64,000 bases of DNA from NCBI GenBank assembly GCA_020740775.1, contig JAHEWK010000014.1:62001-126000 (forward strand), read 5' to 3'. Source of the stretch: Ilyonectria destructans. Taxonomy: Eukaryota > Ascomycota > Sordariomycetes > Hypocreales > Nectriaceae. The position numbers and the translations under genes were made by a program. The notes beneath the pieces were generated by a model. That model saw only the letters and a list, made by a program, of their open reading frames with translations, had not been told where the DNA came from and made no database searches. Position 1 is the stretch's first letter; each line of letters begins with the position of its first letter. Positions 11,504 through 22,832 of this stretch are shown in pieces.

Positions 11504-12295
11504 ATGATAATCGACATGTCATCCCTTCTGCCCATTGTGGCTCTCCTCCTTGCCACGGTTAGGCCTGTAGCCGCCAACGCTGAAAAGGCCATCTTCATAG
11601 CCCCGGACACCGTCAACATCCCCCTGCGGAAGCCTTCCCTTGACGATCTCAACCTCCATGTCTTGACTCCCAGCACCTGGTCAATTCGAGCCAATCTGAC
11701 CCGAGTCTTCCCCACAGAGTCTGGGGATGCTTCTGCTCGGGCGGTGACGTGGTTGCTGCTGGACGAGCTCACTCCCGGCCAGCGCTACGAGTTTCGAGTT
11801 TGTTGGGCTGCCATTGTAAGTCTACCAATTCATATATATGATGTGTTCGAAAGGCATAGCTAATTATCTTTAACCCTGAAGCAACCCACTGATTTCGCAA
11901 TGGACGTCCACGAATTGGACACCGTCTGGGATACGCCGGAGCTCATCCAGTCACTCGCAGAGTACGCCAGCTCACGTCAACCTAACTCTGAAGGTGGTCA
12001 AGATCCGTCTCTGGAGGGCCAGGAGGAGCGGAAATCCTCTGTTCTGTTGCTCCAAGTACGAGCATTCGCCGACTACTTCACCGACGATGCAGCGCTCATG
12101 AAGGACCCCCCTCCAGTTTTGGTCGATCTCATCCTGGACCCGTACTTGTACAATGCTGTCCCCCGTTCTCTCCTACCCACCATTGGATACCTCGTGCTCG
12201 TAGGACTAGTTGCTTGGTTTGTGGCTCGTTCCGTCGCCTCCAAGCTACAGTCTATTGCTGTCACCGCCGAGACCTCAACAAAGAAGCGAAACTAG
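11504..12295 (+). CDS. Conserved-looking single-pass ER/secretory membrane protein
   Basis: Two exons, 11,504-11,815 and 11,882-12,295, give 241 residues. The donor GTAAGT and an AAG acceptor join in phase 0 at CWAAI|QPTDF. The N-terminus is a clear signal peptide (MSSLLPIVALLLATVRPVAA; the second ATG at 11,516 may be the true start). The lumenal part has a fibronectin-III-like pattern (SIRANLTRVFP, GQRYEFRVCWAA), one NLT glycosylation site and a short Gln/Glu/Ser-rich linker. A C-terminal transmembrane helix lies near residues 206-224 (TIGYLVLVGLVAWFVARSVA), followed by a basic tail ending KKRN. A K-rich tail next to the membrane suggests ER retention, but this is inference. I do not recognise the family and assign no function. 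Confidence 0.75.
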
Positions 12296-12699
12296 AGACA
12301 GGGTTTCTTCGTAAACTCGAGCCACCATGGCCGGATTCCCAAATACAAGCAGGTTCGGTAGATGCATTCTTCTATCTATGTCGATCGTCACCATCGTCAT
12401 CTCCATCTTTATCTTCTTCTTCTTCTTCTTCTTCTTCTCCACAATTTGACTCGTCGTCACTCTCGTCCTCATCAGTCCTCGGGGTCATCACATATATTTA
12501 CCCTCGGCTGAGTTCCGGTGGTCCAACCCTCCATCACTTTGTTCATCCAGCCCATTAGTTACCTTGCGATCTGAACAGGCTCCGAAGTTCTCGGCGAGCA
12601 ATTTGCCAGCCGACATCTGGCTATCGGGTCGGGGGCGCAAACAAGAAGGAAAACGGTCCGCGGTGCGATTCTTGACTAGGTTCCGTTTACACACGCATC
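12296..12699. other. Intergenic between convergent genes
   Basis: 0.4 kb between the stops of two convergent genes, including a CTT microsatellite. No gene seen. Confidence 0.6.
12412..12439. repeat. CTT/AAG trinucleotide microsatellite
   Basis: About nine consecutive TTC/CTT units in the 3' flank shared by the two convergent genes. Confidence 0.9.
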
Positions 12700-14517
12700 T
12701 CAGTAAGGTGCACCATATTGCTGGCCTTGTTGAGGGTAGCTTCCGTGTGGAATCTGGGGAGGGGCTCCCTCATGGTGCTGTTGAGAGCCGTACTGGGACG
12801 ACTGGCCACCGGGAGGCGTGTTGTATGAGGGATTGTATCCGCCGGTTGGGGGAGGTGGGAACTGTTGATGACCACCCGAAGAAGGGGCGCCAAATGATTG
12901 CTGGTGTTGGCCGTACTGGTCATGACCTCCCTGGCTGCTGGCAGGAGGCGAGCTGTGAGGGTAAGACTGGCCATATGATTGCTGCTGAGGCGGCTGGCCT
13001 GGGGGAGGAGGTGGATACTGGACATGCTGCTGGGTTTGGCCGTGCTGCGACTGACCGTGCTGAGACTGGCCATGTTGGGCCTGTTGCTGAGGCGGTCCGC
13101 CGGAAGTAGGGGGCGGTGGGAATGAGTTGGTTTGGGATCCATACTGCTGATTCGAACCGTGCTGAGGCGGTCCGCCGGAAGTAGGGGGAGGCGGGAATGA
13201 GTTGGTTTGGGATCCATACTGCTGATTCGAACCGTAGGATGGATTCGAGCCATAGGAAGGGTTGGAGCCATGAGACTGGTGCGAAATGGGCTGCTGAGGG
13301 TGGGAGCCCTGGTGTTGCTGGCCTGGCTGGTTATGCTGGCTTGGCTGGTTATGCTGGCTTGGCTGGTTATGCTGGCTTGGCGAGGTATGCTGGCCTGGCT
13401 GGTTATACTGGCCTGGCTGGTTATACTGGCCTGGCTGGTTATGCTGGCTCGGCGAGGTGTGCTGGCCCTGTTGGTGCTGCTGACCCTGCTGCTGGAGCTT
13501 GTTCGGAGAGGGCGAGCCATATGACTGCGATCCGCTCGTGGGAGTTGAGGTGGGCTTGCCTGAGGAGCCCGGGGGATGGTATGTGGGAGCTTCGCCCGAG
13601 TAGCTTCCGCTCTGGCCCTGGCTCTGGCCCGAGTTAGAGTAGCCAAAGTTCTGGTTCTGAAATTGCAGCGCAGTCAGTCAATTTGATTCCATCTTCAACT
13701 TTGGGAACGTCGTTATACATACACCGCTGCTAGGCTTGCCGCCAAACATGTGGGCAACGCCGCCCATGACCGCGCCAGCCAGTCCGCCCTGTTGATTATG
13801 CGACCCACTGGAGGACTGGCCTCCGTGGTAGTTCTGCGGGGGAGGGGGCTTCTCCGAGGTAGCGGTCGCTGATCCCATGAAGCTCGATGCCAACTGTCCC
13901 ACAAGCTTGCCCGCCGAGGAGTTCTTGCCTGCTCCACTGCTGCTGCCACCACCGCTCCCGTGGCTCCCACCTCCGAGGAATTGGCTGGCCAGGCCACCGA
14001 GGTTACCCAGTGGGTTGGAGCTGTTGTTACTGCTACTGCCGTGGCTGGAGTTCTTGCCGCCGCCGAGAAGTGCGTTCATGGCCATGGTCTAGATGTATAC
14101 ATCCGCAAGGGCATTGGTTAGCCAAAATCCAGTTTCGCAACATTGATGGCTCCCAAGACAAATCAAGGTACAACTTACACCAATACCGCGATCGCCCGTG
14201 GGACCACCCGCGCCCCTTGCGCCCTCGGGCAAGATGGGCTCCATGGTGCCGTCGGCGTGGCGGAACGTCTGAGAACCGTCGGGATGAGTGATGAGCTCAG
14301 GCTGGGGCGGGGTGCCGTAGGGATGTTCGACGTTCTGGGCCGGGGTGCTACCCGTGAAGGCGGGCTCGGTAGGTGTGTCCCACTGAGAGACGCCGGTGGA
14401 CAACTGGACGAAGTAATACTTCTTGCTAGAGCCATCCCACTGCGCAATCCAGCCGGCGGGCAGTGGAGGCGGGGCAAACGTGGGACCCTCGGCGGCGGGG
14501 GACGTCGGTCCAGCCAT
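12700..14517 (-). CDS. WW-domain protein with prion-like Q/N/G/P-rich C-terminus
   Basis: Three exons, 14,179-14,517, 13,723-14,088 and 12,700-13,656, all joined in phase 0, give 553 residues. A single WW domain lies near residues 18-50 (LPAGWIAQWDGSSKKYYFVQ through SQWDTPTEP), with both signature tryptophans and the terminal proline. WW domains bind proline-rich ligands. The middle (about 115-235) is Gly/Ser/Asn-rich and contains GGLASQFLGGGSHG and a GGLAGAVMGGVAHMFGG segment. The last exon (about 236-553) is Gln/Asn/Pro/Gly/Tyr-rich, with a six-residue tandem repeat of the form QHNQPS or QYNQPG and an exact 25-residue duplication. The 319-codon frame that overlaps the last exon in another register is a shadow. 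The spliced frame is preferred because the junctions conserve it. Function is unknown; such composition is typical of condensate-forming proteins. Confidence 0.85.
13086..13235 (-). repeat. 75-bp tandem duplication in the WW-protein gene
   Basis: Two near-identical 75-bp units start at 13,086 and 13,161 and encode a 25-residue unit beginning GSNQQYGSQTNSFPPPP. They differ at only a few bases, so the duplication looks recent. Confidence 0.9.
13313..13460 (-). repeat. 18-bp tandem repeat encoding QHNQPS/QYNQPG
   Basis: About eight units of an 18-bp repeat in frame. They are organised in two blocks, each with an HTSPSQ unit, which suggests a block duplication of the array. Confidence 0.9.
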
Positions 14518-16119
14518 GATGTTCGAGTGTCGACCGGGGGACGGGACGGGACGAGACGAGACGAGACGGGAGAGTGGGAGGACGGCAGGGCGAGGACGAG
14601 GGCGCGGTGAAGAGTGTCTGTTGCTGGAGCAAGGTGGGATGCACGCGACGATGCGGACGGAACCGTCGCAAAGAGGGGAGGTGTTTTAGGAGGGAGGGGA
14701 GGAGGGACCGAAACCGAGGGAGGAGGAGGGAGGAGGGAGGAGGGGTCGACGGGGGACGTTCCGTCAGAGAGCGAGAATCGCTGCAGTCATGAGGTGAGGT
14801 GGTTCGCGTTGCTGCTGGGCTGGTGGAGGTTATAAGGCTGGAGGGCTGGCACGGGAACCCCCTCCTACACACACACGCTCGACGGGCCCCATTGGAGGTC
14901 CCCTCTTTCCCCCACCCGCCGCCCAAACAAGGACGAGAGCAGCGACAGACCTCGCAGCGAATATTGGGTGGGCTTTTGGGCGCGCGGGAGGCCGGCGGTC
15001 AAATCGTCAAATGATGGATGGCGCTTGCGGCCCTCAGCGGGCTCTCCCAGGGCTTGTCAGGGAGCTACAGAGCGCTAGCTAGGCGGTTTCGGGAAGTGCG
15101 CGCCCCTCCTTCTTGGGCCTCTGCAACCTCCGCGACCTCCTCAGTGACCTTTCGTCCCTCGTCGTCTGGCTTCGGGCATGGTAGCACGGTACCCTTTTAC
15201 AGCACTGCCCCGCGCCCGTTGCTGAAGAGTTGCGTGGACGCCGTGGCTCCCAGGGAGGGGTCCTCTGTGTAACGTGCACAGTACGCGCACTGTGTATCTC
15301 TTGGTGCCCAACCGCTCCACCTCTGCGCGGCCCGCCCGCGCGCCGCGCCGTATCCGCACTGTCGACCCTGTCCTCGCACCTGGAATGAGCCACACCAGCG
15401 CCCCCTCGGCCGGCTCGTTTCGTCCCAGCATCCGCAAACGCCTCACCAAGGTGGCCTCTCTCTTGATCCGGCACATCGGATGGGCTGCCTCTTTCTTACG
15501 TCTTCGATGCCCTGGTCCCCCTTGCCGCCCGTTTGTCGATCCGACATTGTTCCTGCCGTATCTTTCACCGTCAGCTTCTGCACGCAAGGGAGGGACCCTT
15601 TGTGTCACGCAACAGGCCAGATGACTCACGTGCCATGGCGACTTCAACCACGAGTCCGCCATGATAAAGGTCCGCCATTGGTGTACAGCAATACATCCAT
15701 CCAGGCTCTGTAATGGACTCACTCAACCTAGAGTGTTTCATTTTCCCCACTCGTCACAGTCCGGTTTCGTATGTCACTTATCGACCACTTCAAACTTCAT
15801 AAGCATGTTCAGTCACATCACGTTTGCGCAATCGAGGCGAGCGTCTCTCTCATAGGTCCCTGTTTTTGTGAAAATTCCTTTAAGTTTCATTTCTTGAGAG
15901 TCTTTGTGTGCCTCTTCATGTCTTCATTTACAATGCTAAAAGAACGAAAGAAAAGAACTCCTGATATCCCCCCCTGGTGTTTGCCCCAGACCGTCCTCGT
16001 CAAAAATACAATATGTACTCTTGAATGAAGGTCAATGACTCCCAATGGCCAGTGCCTCCATTCCAAATGCCCATCCTTTGTTCAGAAAGCCTTTCCCAAA
16101 GGTTTTGCACGTCCACACT
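14518..16119. other. Intergenic, upstream of WW-protein gene
   Basis: 1.6 kb between the WW-protein start and the AA11 stop. The first 0.5 kb is purine/GC-rich on the plus strand (pyrimidine-rich on the coding strand), typical of a fungal leader and promoter. The remainder is mixed. Overlapping frames on both strands show no recognisable protein. No gene called. Confidence 0.55.
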
Positions 16120-17418
16120 CTAGACTCGAGCGCGGAAGCTGCGGAAAGTTCGTCGTCGTCGGGCGCTGGTGATGGCGAAAGCCTCAGCCGTGCTGCTCCC
16201 GCAGGTGGTGCCGTCGGCCACAGCCATGAGGACCGACCAGGTACCCGAGGCACAGCGCTGGAACTTGGTGCCACCAACGCAGTTCCACTCACCCTCGTTG
16301 CTGCAGGCAGTGCCGGCGGTGTGGCTACTGCCGCTGGAGCCGTCGCCGCTGCCCGAGGTGGCAGAGGCAGCGGGGGCAGAGGCGGAAGACACAGAGCCTC
16401 CAGCACTCTTGGTCAAGGTGACGAGCGTGGTCGTAGGAGCGCTGTCAACGACGGTTGTGGGAGCGCTGTCGGCGACGGATGTGGGAGCGCTGTTGGCGAC
16501 GGTTGTGGGAGCGCTATCCGCAGGCTGAGATACGGTGATGAAGACGCCGCCAGGACTACAGTCAGGTGAGTTAGTTATTGCACTCGAAGCAGGGGCTGAG
16601 GGCGATACATACACAGTGGTGTCATCCGCAGGAGCAGCGGTGGTGGCCGCAGGAGCAGTGTAGGTGGCCACAGCGGTGGTTCCGGCAGCAGCAGAGGTGT
16701 TGCTATCACCAGAGCCAGAGCCAGAGCCGGATCCAGAGGAGCCGCAGTCGCCATCAGGAGCCACGGCGTTGGAGTCGGCCATGGAGACCTCCGTACCAGG
16801 GTCGGGGAACATGACATCAGCTTCCTGGGTGACAGCGCAGCCGTTACCGGCACTGCCAACGTTGGCAACAAACATGTCAGGGAGGCTGCTGAGGGCGGAG
16901 GCGCGCTTGGCGGAGGAGCCGGTGATATTAACGGCTGCGCAGTTCATGTACATCTCGCGGTTGCCGGTCTTGTTGAACCACGTCCAGGCGAAGATAGCCT
17001 CGCCGGCGGGAGTGTCGCTGGGGATTTTGAAGTCGAAGGATCCGCCAGACTGGAGGGGACAGTTGCCGATGTACGAGTGGATGACCTTCCAGGTCTTGCC
17101 CTTGTCGAAGGAGAGCGAGGCCTGACAGCTGCCACCATTGTGGAAAGCTCCGCCAGCGATGGTCATGTTGAACGTGCCGCCGGCCGCGAAGGTGGCGGTG
17201 GCCGCGCCCTCAGCAGTGCCAAAGAGGCTGTGGTAGCCTTTGCAGGGGAAGTTGCTGCCAGAGGCATCCAGGGGAGCGGTCATGCTGTAGTCGATGCTAC
17301 CGGAGGCGGCGAAGGGGTTGTACTTGGAGTTGAAAGGAGCAGGGTAAGTCATCTCCATGTGCGCCTGGGCAAGGCCCGCGAACCCGAAGGCGAGGGCGAG
17401 GGACTGGAAAACCTTCAT
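16120..17418 (-). CDS. AA11 lytic polysaccharide monooxygenase (chitin-active) with C-terminal cysteine module
   Basis: The uninterrupted reading frame encodes 432 residues. A good intron fits at 16,556-16,612 (donor GTATGT, branch CTAAC/CTGAC, acceptor TGTAG); its 57 nt are in frame, and removal gives 413 residues. A signal peptide (1-19, MKVFQSLALAFGFAGLAQA) leaves His20 as the mature N-terminus, one half of the copper histidine brace. The second histidine is His93 in HNGGSCQ, and the distal segment contains WTWFNKTGNREMYMNCA. AA11 enzymes oxidatively cleave chitin. After residue 220 comes a Ser/Gly/Thr/Ala-rich linker with ADSAPTTV repeats. A C-terminal module with CSNEGEWNCVGG and QRCASGTW resembles the chitin-binding module found on some AA11 enzymes. 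The protein is secreted; its role may be cell-wall turnover or attack on chitinous hosts. Confidence 0.93.
   Translation of the reverse strand: MKVFQSLALAFGFAGLAQAHMEMTYPAPFNSKYNPFAASGSIDYSMTAPLDASGSNFPCKGYHSLFGTAEGAATATFAAGGTFNMTIAGGAFHNGGSCQASLSFDKGKTWKVIHSYIGNCPLQSGGSFDFKIPSDTPAGEAIFAWTWFNKTGNREMYMNCAAVNITGSSAKRASALSSLPDMFVANVGSAGNGCAVTQEADVMFPDPGTEVSMADSNAVAPDGDCGSSGSGSGSGSGDSNTSAAAGTTAVATYTAPAATTAAPADDTTVYVSPSAPASSAITNSPDCSPGGVFITVSQPADSAPTTVANSAPTSVADSAPTTVVDSAPTTTLVTLTKSAGGSVSSASAPAASATSGSGDGSSGSSHTAGTACSNEGEWNCVGGTKFQRCASGTWSVLMAVADGTTCGSSTAEAFAITSARRRRTFRSFRARV
16432..16520 (-). repeat. 30-bp repeats in the AA11 linker
   Basis: About three 30-bp units encode ten-residue repeats of the ADSAPTTV type within the flexible linker between the catalytic and C-terminal modules. 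Confidence 0.8.
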
Positions 17419-20141
17419 GTTGAGGGTGGTTGTTGATGTGTTGATTTGGTTGCTGAAAAGAAACGTCCGTCACGTCCGTCGAGGAGTGATGAGGGTATCC
17501 GGAAAGAAGAGAGGAAGTAACTTGCTGAAAGCTAGTGTTTTCTGGTTGTGTGTGCGGTGAATGTGAGAAGAGAGATGAGTTTCCTCGGGCGGCTCAGAAA
17601 GGCTTTTATGTCGAGCACAGCTCGAAGCGTTGAGTTATGGAGGCTGGTGTTCTGATGAACAGAATGTGAGTTGCAGGTGAATGAACGGGTATTCGCGAGT
17701 GGGTACGCTATTGTGCTCCGAAGAACAAAAAGGATTGTGGTGCTTTGTGCGGGTTTCCCAAAGGAATGCGACGACGCGAGACGAGGACGAAAAAAGGGTG
17801 GATGCCTGAGCAGCGAGCGAGGGAGCTGCAGAGCGAAAGACGAGTCAAGAGACCGGAGTCAAGAGAGCGTGAGTGCGTTTGTGTGCAAGGTCTCGTCTGG
17901 CGTGTTTCCCAGAAATGCGTTTCGTGCGAGCAGCTGGGCCGAAAGTGGGTAGCACGAAGCCAAAAGGAGGGTTGTCAAGAGTTTGGGGAGGGTTGGATGT
18001 TCAGTTTGGGTCGGTTGGTGATGAGTCGGGTTGCGTGGAGAAATGCGAGTGCAGGAAGCCCAGCCCCAAGGACAAACGAAGAAGAAGATGTCTGGCACGG
18101 AGGAGAAAGGGAGTGTAGCTGGCCACCGGGGCGGAAAAGGAAACAGAGCAAAAAAAAGGTGAAGAATTCCTGAGCGGTGCTGGGAGAGAGGAGGTCGGGG
18201 GGTGTGGTGTGGTGGAGGAGCAGGCCGGTCTTCTTTTGTACTTGGGCCATGCCACCACAGGAACCCACCACGACGACCGTTGCAATGCAGTGACCCGGCG
18301 GCCAACAACTTCGCTCAGCCGAGCCGGGATGATCGACAGGAGGGAGGCGGCATGCAAGCAAGATCGGCCTTGCCATGGCCCTTGGACCTTGGGCATCTCC
18401 ACCGATGGACGGGGGCCGGGGGGGGGGCTAGAACGAGAGGCTGTAGAGCACCAACACACTACACCAGCCAGGACGAGACGGGATAGGGCAGGACAAAAAG
18501 CCCAGACTAGGTGGACAAGGCCAGACAGGAGGGCGCATAATCCATTCACCTCTGCATCGCACTCCATTCTTGGCCGCCCTGTGACCTTGACCTTGGGACC
18601 TTGTAAGTGCGTGTCGACAACACCCACGCTTGCACGCCCCTGTTGCACTCCCCTTATTCCGCCCTTTGTCGTACTACCCCCCTGGGGCCTGGTTTCTCTC
18701 TCATCCATTGTGTATGCCCTAGTTAGTCACTCCATTGTGCCTTGTGCCTGGATTCCTGTCCTGATTGATCTCTCTCGCCCAGGATGTCTTGTCTTGTCTT
18801 GTCTCGTCTGAGCTCCGGCCACTGGGCAGCCATAGCCACCCACACCCACAATGACCCGGGGGTGCGCCTTTGTCCCGTCCCCAGCGCCCAGACCTGTCTA
18901 GATCCCCTCTCCATCTCCGAAGCTGTAAAGCGCCTGTGCGTCACCGTCCGTCCATTTTTACTGTTCCTCTCGTGCTGCCCTGCCGCTTGCCCTGGCATGT
19001 ATGTCTGAGAGTGTATGCGTCTGAACGGAGTGGCCCCCACTAAGCTGCATGCAAACTGGGCGCCTAGGCAAACCGCTGTCGACGAGCCAGGGCCCAACGG
19101 CCTCCTGTCCTAACCAGAGAGCGCAAAGCCTCCGCGGGAAGACAAAACAGCAGTTCCTCGTGCTATGGCTTTACCGCCGCGCTGCTAGGGCGCCAGCTGA
19201 GTCTCTATAGGGTCTTCGGGGGTCCAAGCCGAGGCGCAGGGTCAATCTCGAAACCGATCTTCGCGGCCCCGTCCCCACACACACGCGCACACGCAGAGAC
19301 ATACTGTCAACCCATCCATCCAGATGCTACCTATGTGCCTACTCTGTGCGGACTCGCCAGACATGCCCCCCTGAGGCTGTCATTTTGTCCCCTTTTTGGT
19401 CCTCGGCCCGCACGAATGATGCCCCATGTGCCTCGGCGGTTTTTTTTTTGAATTGAGTTCTTTTTTCAGTGTCCTCGGTTCATCTCTTTTCTTTTCCCGT
19501 TGAAAATGTTTGTCACGGGTATACAAGGGTGGCGTGGGAATGCGACCAGCCATCAGCAGCCAGCTTCCTTCTCCATTGTCAGGCCACTGGTATGTTTGCT
19601 TTCAGCTCCTTCGCCGGTGCCTGGGTGGCCTCCCAGTCTCAGGCGAGAAATAGCGCGTGTCGGCGTCAATTGCAACGAGCGAATGAATAGGAATGGACCT
19701 GGGCTAAAGGTGACGGCCCGGTGACTCTTGGTTGACCTTGACCTCTCGTCACGGGTGTAAGTGCTCGCGGCTCTTGGACTGGCTCGCTGGCGCTCTTTCC
19801 TGTGACTGGACGCATTGTACAACCGAAGGGAAGGAAAGAACTCTGGGACAAGGGCAGACAGGGGTAGCCAGTGACGGATCATGGCACTGATGGCCAATCA
19901 AGCGCCCCAAATGCCGTGGCAGTTGAAACGCCACCCGCGCTGGAGCTGCGCTGATTGGCCCCGTACCTGAGTGAAACGCGATCGGGGAGACATGTTGGCG
20001 CGCGAGAAGCAAGGGGCAGGTACGAGACAGGGGCCAGAAGGAAAGCGAGTGGCAAGCGCAGTCCACGCTCGGAGCCAGGAGCCAGGAGCGGAACGGTTAC
20101 GCCACGTCCCGAAAACAAGGGACCAGCCATCCACCAGCGAG

Positions 20142-20171
20142 CGACAGTGACAGTGACAGTGACAGCGACAG
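20142..20171. repeat. GACAGT microsatellite
   Basis: About five consecutive six-base units (GACAGT with one GACAGC variant) in the gene-poor stretch. Confidence 0.85.
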
Positions 20172-22652
20172 CCCGGCTAGCGGCGGACAGAAGGCCCCAG
20201 AATGGCCTAACAAAGAGGCCTCAGGGGTGAGAGGAGGGGTTTGTGACAGGAAAGCCCAGGAGGGGAAGGAAGTTCTCCAGCATTGAGGACGCAAGCGAGA
20301 GAAGGATGCGGATCGGTGGTTTGAGAGTCATCGTGTTGGGTTCGTGTCTGCACGGATTTGCGGTTGGTTGTTGCGACTGCTGCCAACACGCATCCTTTGA
20401 GTTCGTGTTATGCACGAGAGTGCTATAGGTACTATGTTTGGCTACCAGCGAAGATGACTAGGTCAAGGCCGATTGTCTTCGGTTGGTGTGTGTTAGAGAC
20501 GGGTGGAGAGGTCGGAGATGGGGTAGGGGAGCGGATTCCGCTGTGGAGAGAGAGAGAGTTGTCGTTCGCTGGCTGCATTAGTTGGTACTGACAGGGAGGC
20601 AGGAATTAGAGCAGGGAGGACGCCATTGCGCGGAATGGAGGCTCCCTGTCTGTGTCTTGGACCTCCAACCTCCAGCCTCGCATGCACTCGCTCATTAAGG
20701 GATCGTAGACAAGACCCAACGACAAGGAACAAGCCCGAGCTTGTCCATGTCACCTCTAGGTTAGGCAGGTGTTGAGGGTCCACGGGAGGATGCCGAGGAC
20801 GACTTACAACAATTCATTTAGGGTAAATAAATTCAATGAGCATTGCTTGACTTACTTAGTTGCATACGATCATCTTTGACAACTTATTTTCTATTGTTAT
20901 TTCTTAGTCTTGGATCAAACATCATAGAGAATCGATGCCATTGGCGTTCATGCAAGTCCTTCTCCCTGCATCGTTGGTCGTTATCGTTGTCATGGTCATG
21001 TTGGTCAGGTCATACTACGTAATAGGCCAAAAGTCCCCAAGACACTAGCGACAAGCGATGGATTCGCATCCAGCCCGACAGATCCGATTCAGAATCCTTC
21101 CGATACAAAAGCTCCCGAGTCGTTGGACTTCCTCCCCCACCGGAGCTGGCTAGGACGAGAAGGGCCGTAGCAGCAATGCCAATTGTCCGGCGTCTTGTGT
21201 CCCTGATCGCCGCCTACCCTAGGGCCGACGGGTCCCCTCACCATGGTCAATCCTCGTTCCTTAGCCTCACCGTCCACTATCCACCGTCCACGGCCAACCA
21301 TCGGAATCCCTGACACCGGGTCTGTGTGCAGGCCCATAATTAGCAGGCTGGATCCAGCATAACTACTACGTAGCACGTATGGAGGACCCAGGCACAGTCG
21401 TTACGGGACGTAGTGTAGCATTAAGCATAGTAACCTGGGGTCCGAGTCGAGCTGGACCAGGGTCTCCCGCGATCTCCTTCAGCTCGGTCATGCCCGTTCC
21501 GCGACGACTGCGCCTCGGTGCTCTACCCGTACCTGACTGCAACACGGCCTGCGCCTCTGCCTTACATTGGCACTGCCGCCGTGCTGCCGCCATGCGTCGA
21601 TCTACATACCTTAGTTCGCCGCCTCTATTCCTGTACACGTCCATGTATGTGCCTGTGCTCGTGACTGGCCCTGTGGCGCCAAAGAGGCCGCCATCCGCGC
21701 GTGTAAGCAACGCCTACAGTAGTGAGGATGCTCAGTGCAGCATCTTGTCGGCAAAGCTGCACCGTCGAATCCTCCCTAATCCTCATAGGGTAGCGTAGAT
21801 GCATATCTCGCTCCCTCCCTCCTTGGCTGCATCCTTCGAAGAATGTTCCCCGTTGGCGTCTCGCTGACTCGCTGACTGGCTCATGGCAAACGATCCCCCA
21901 GTCCATCAGTCCACCACACCCCGCTTCAGCGGCAGTCAAGTGAAGGGCCTCCCCCAACAGGCGCCATCCTCCAACCACTAACATGGCTGGCCTTGGTCCC
22001 CTCTTCACCAACTTGACGCTCATGTGGCGCCGTCCGTTCCTGGGATGATCTCTGTGGGTGGTGCCGACCTTCCTATGGTGAAGCCGCCCCATGCGTCGCC
22101 CCTCACAGAAGAACTGGAGAAACTGGAGACCGGGAGACGGGCGAACCCCGCGGCGCCAAGAAGCACGACTCAAGGCTGGCCTCGCACTCAACCATCCGAC
22201 AATCGACCCAGTATTTAAGGGTGAGAAGCGTGAGAAGCGTCAAAAACATGTACCTATACTGACGACATGGCCCATCACGATGACCCAAATTCTGCAACCG
22301 TCACGCTGTCCCACCCGTCTTGCCGTTTTGCCGGGTTTTCTTTTTTTGGATCTTCACTCTCTCAGCGCAATGACATGTCTGCCTGCTCGCGTTGGCTGGC
22401 CCTTTTACCCTTGCTCTTGGGGGTCGTTCGCCAAGGACAAGGCCCTGTCGTCCACCGTCCCACGTCCGACAGTTGGAGCTTCATATTCAGTCCACCCTTG
22501 CCCTTTTCTGCCCTTTTCTGCACACTGCTCGCACCCTCCTCTTCGCCTCTTCGCTCACTTCCGTTTACACATACACCCTTACTTACTACCTACAACATCG
22601 TCCCACCTATACCTCTGCATCTGCATCTGCATCTATACATACATCGATTCCC

Positions 22653-22832
22653 ATGCCATCCCTAAAAGATCATTCTAAAACGGCCACGGCCAGCACATTC
22701 ATCCTCACATCCATCCATCAATACCACCCGCGCGTTTCGCCTTGCTGCGCGCTCTGTACACCAATGCCTTCCCTGCTTTGCTCCTCCTCCCAGAAATCCT
22801 ATCATCATGCACTTCACATCACAAACACTTGA
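22653..22832 (+). other. Small ORF downstream of a promoter-like CT-rich leader
   Basis: A 59-codon ORF (MPSLKDHSKTATAS...) is the first ATG-started frame I noted after a TATTTAAG box at 22,212 and roughly 200 nt of CT-rich sequence at about 22,480-22,680. The peptide has no recognisable domain. It could equally be a chance frame in a non-coding transcript. Confidence 0.2.

Noticed and set aside
12687..13646. 319-codon minus-strand ORF rich in Ser/Arg/Ala
   Set aside because: Same strand as the last exon of the WW-protein gene but in the wrong frame. The spliced frame (Q/N/G/P-rich) continues from two upstream exons and ends at 12,700.
21625..22191. 188-codon minus-strand ORF in the gene-poor stretch
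   Set aside because: Arg/Gly/His-rich with no motif and no splice support; most likely chance in GC-rich DNA.
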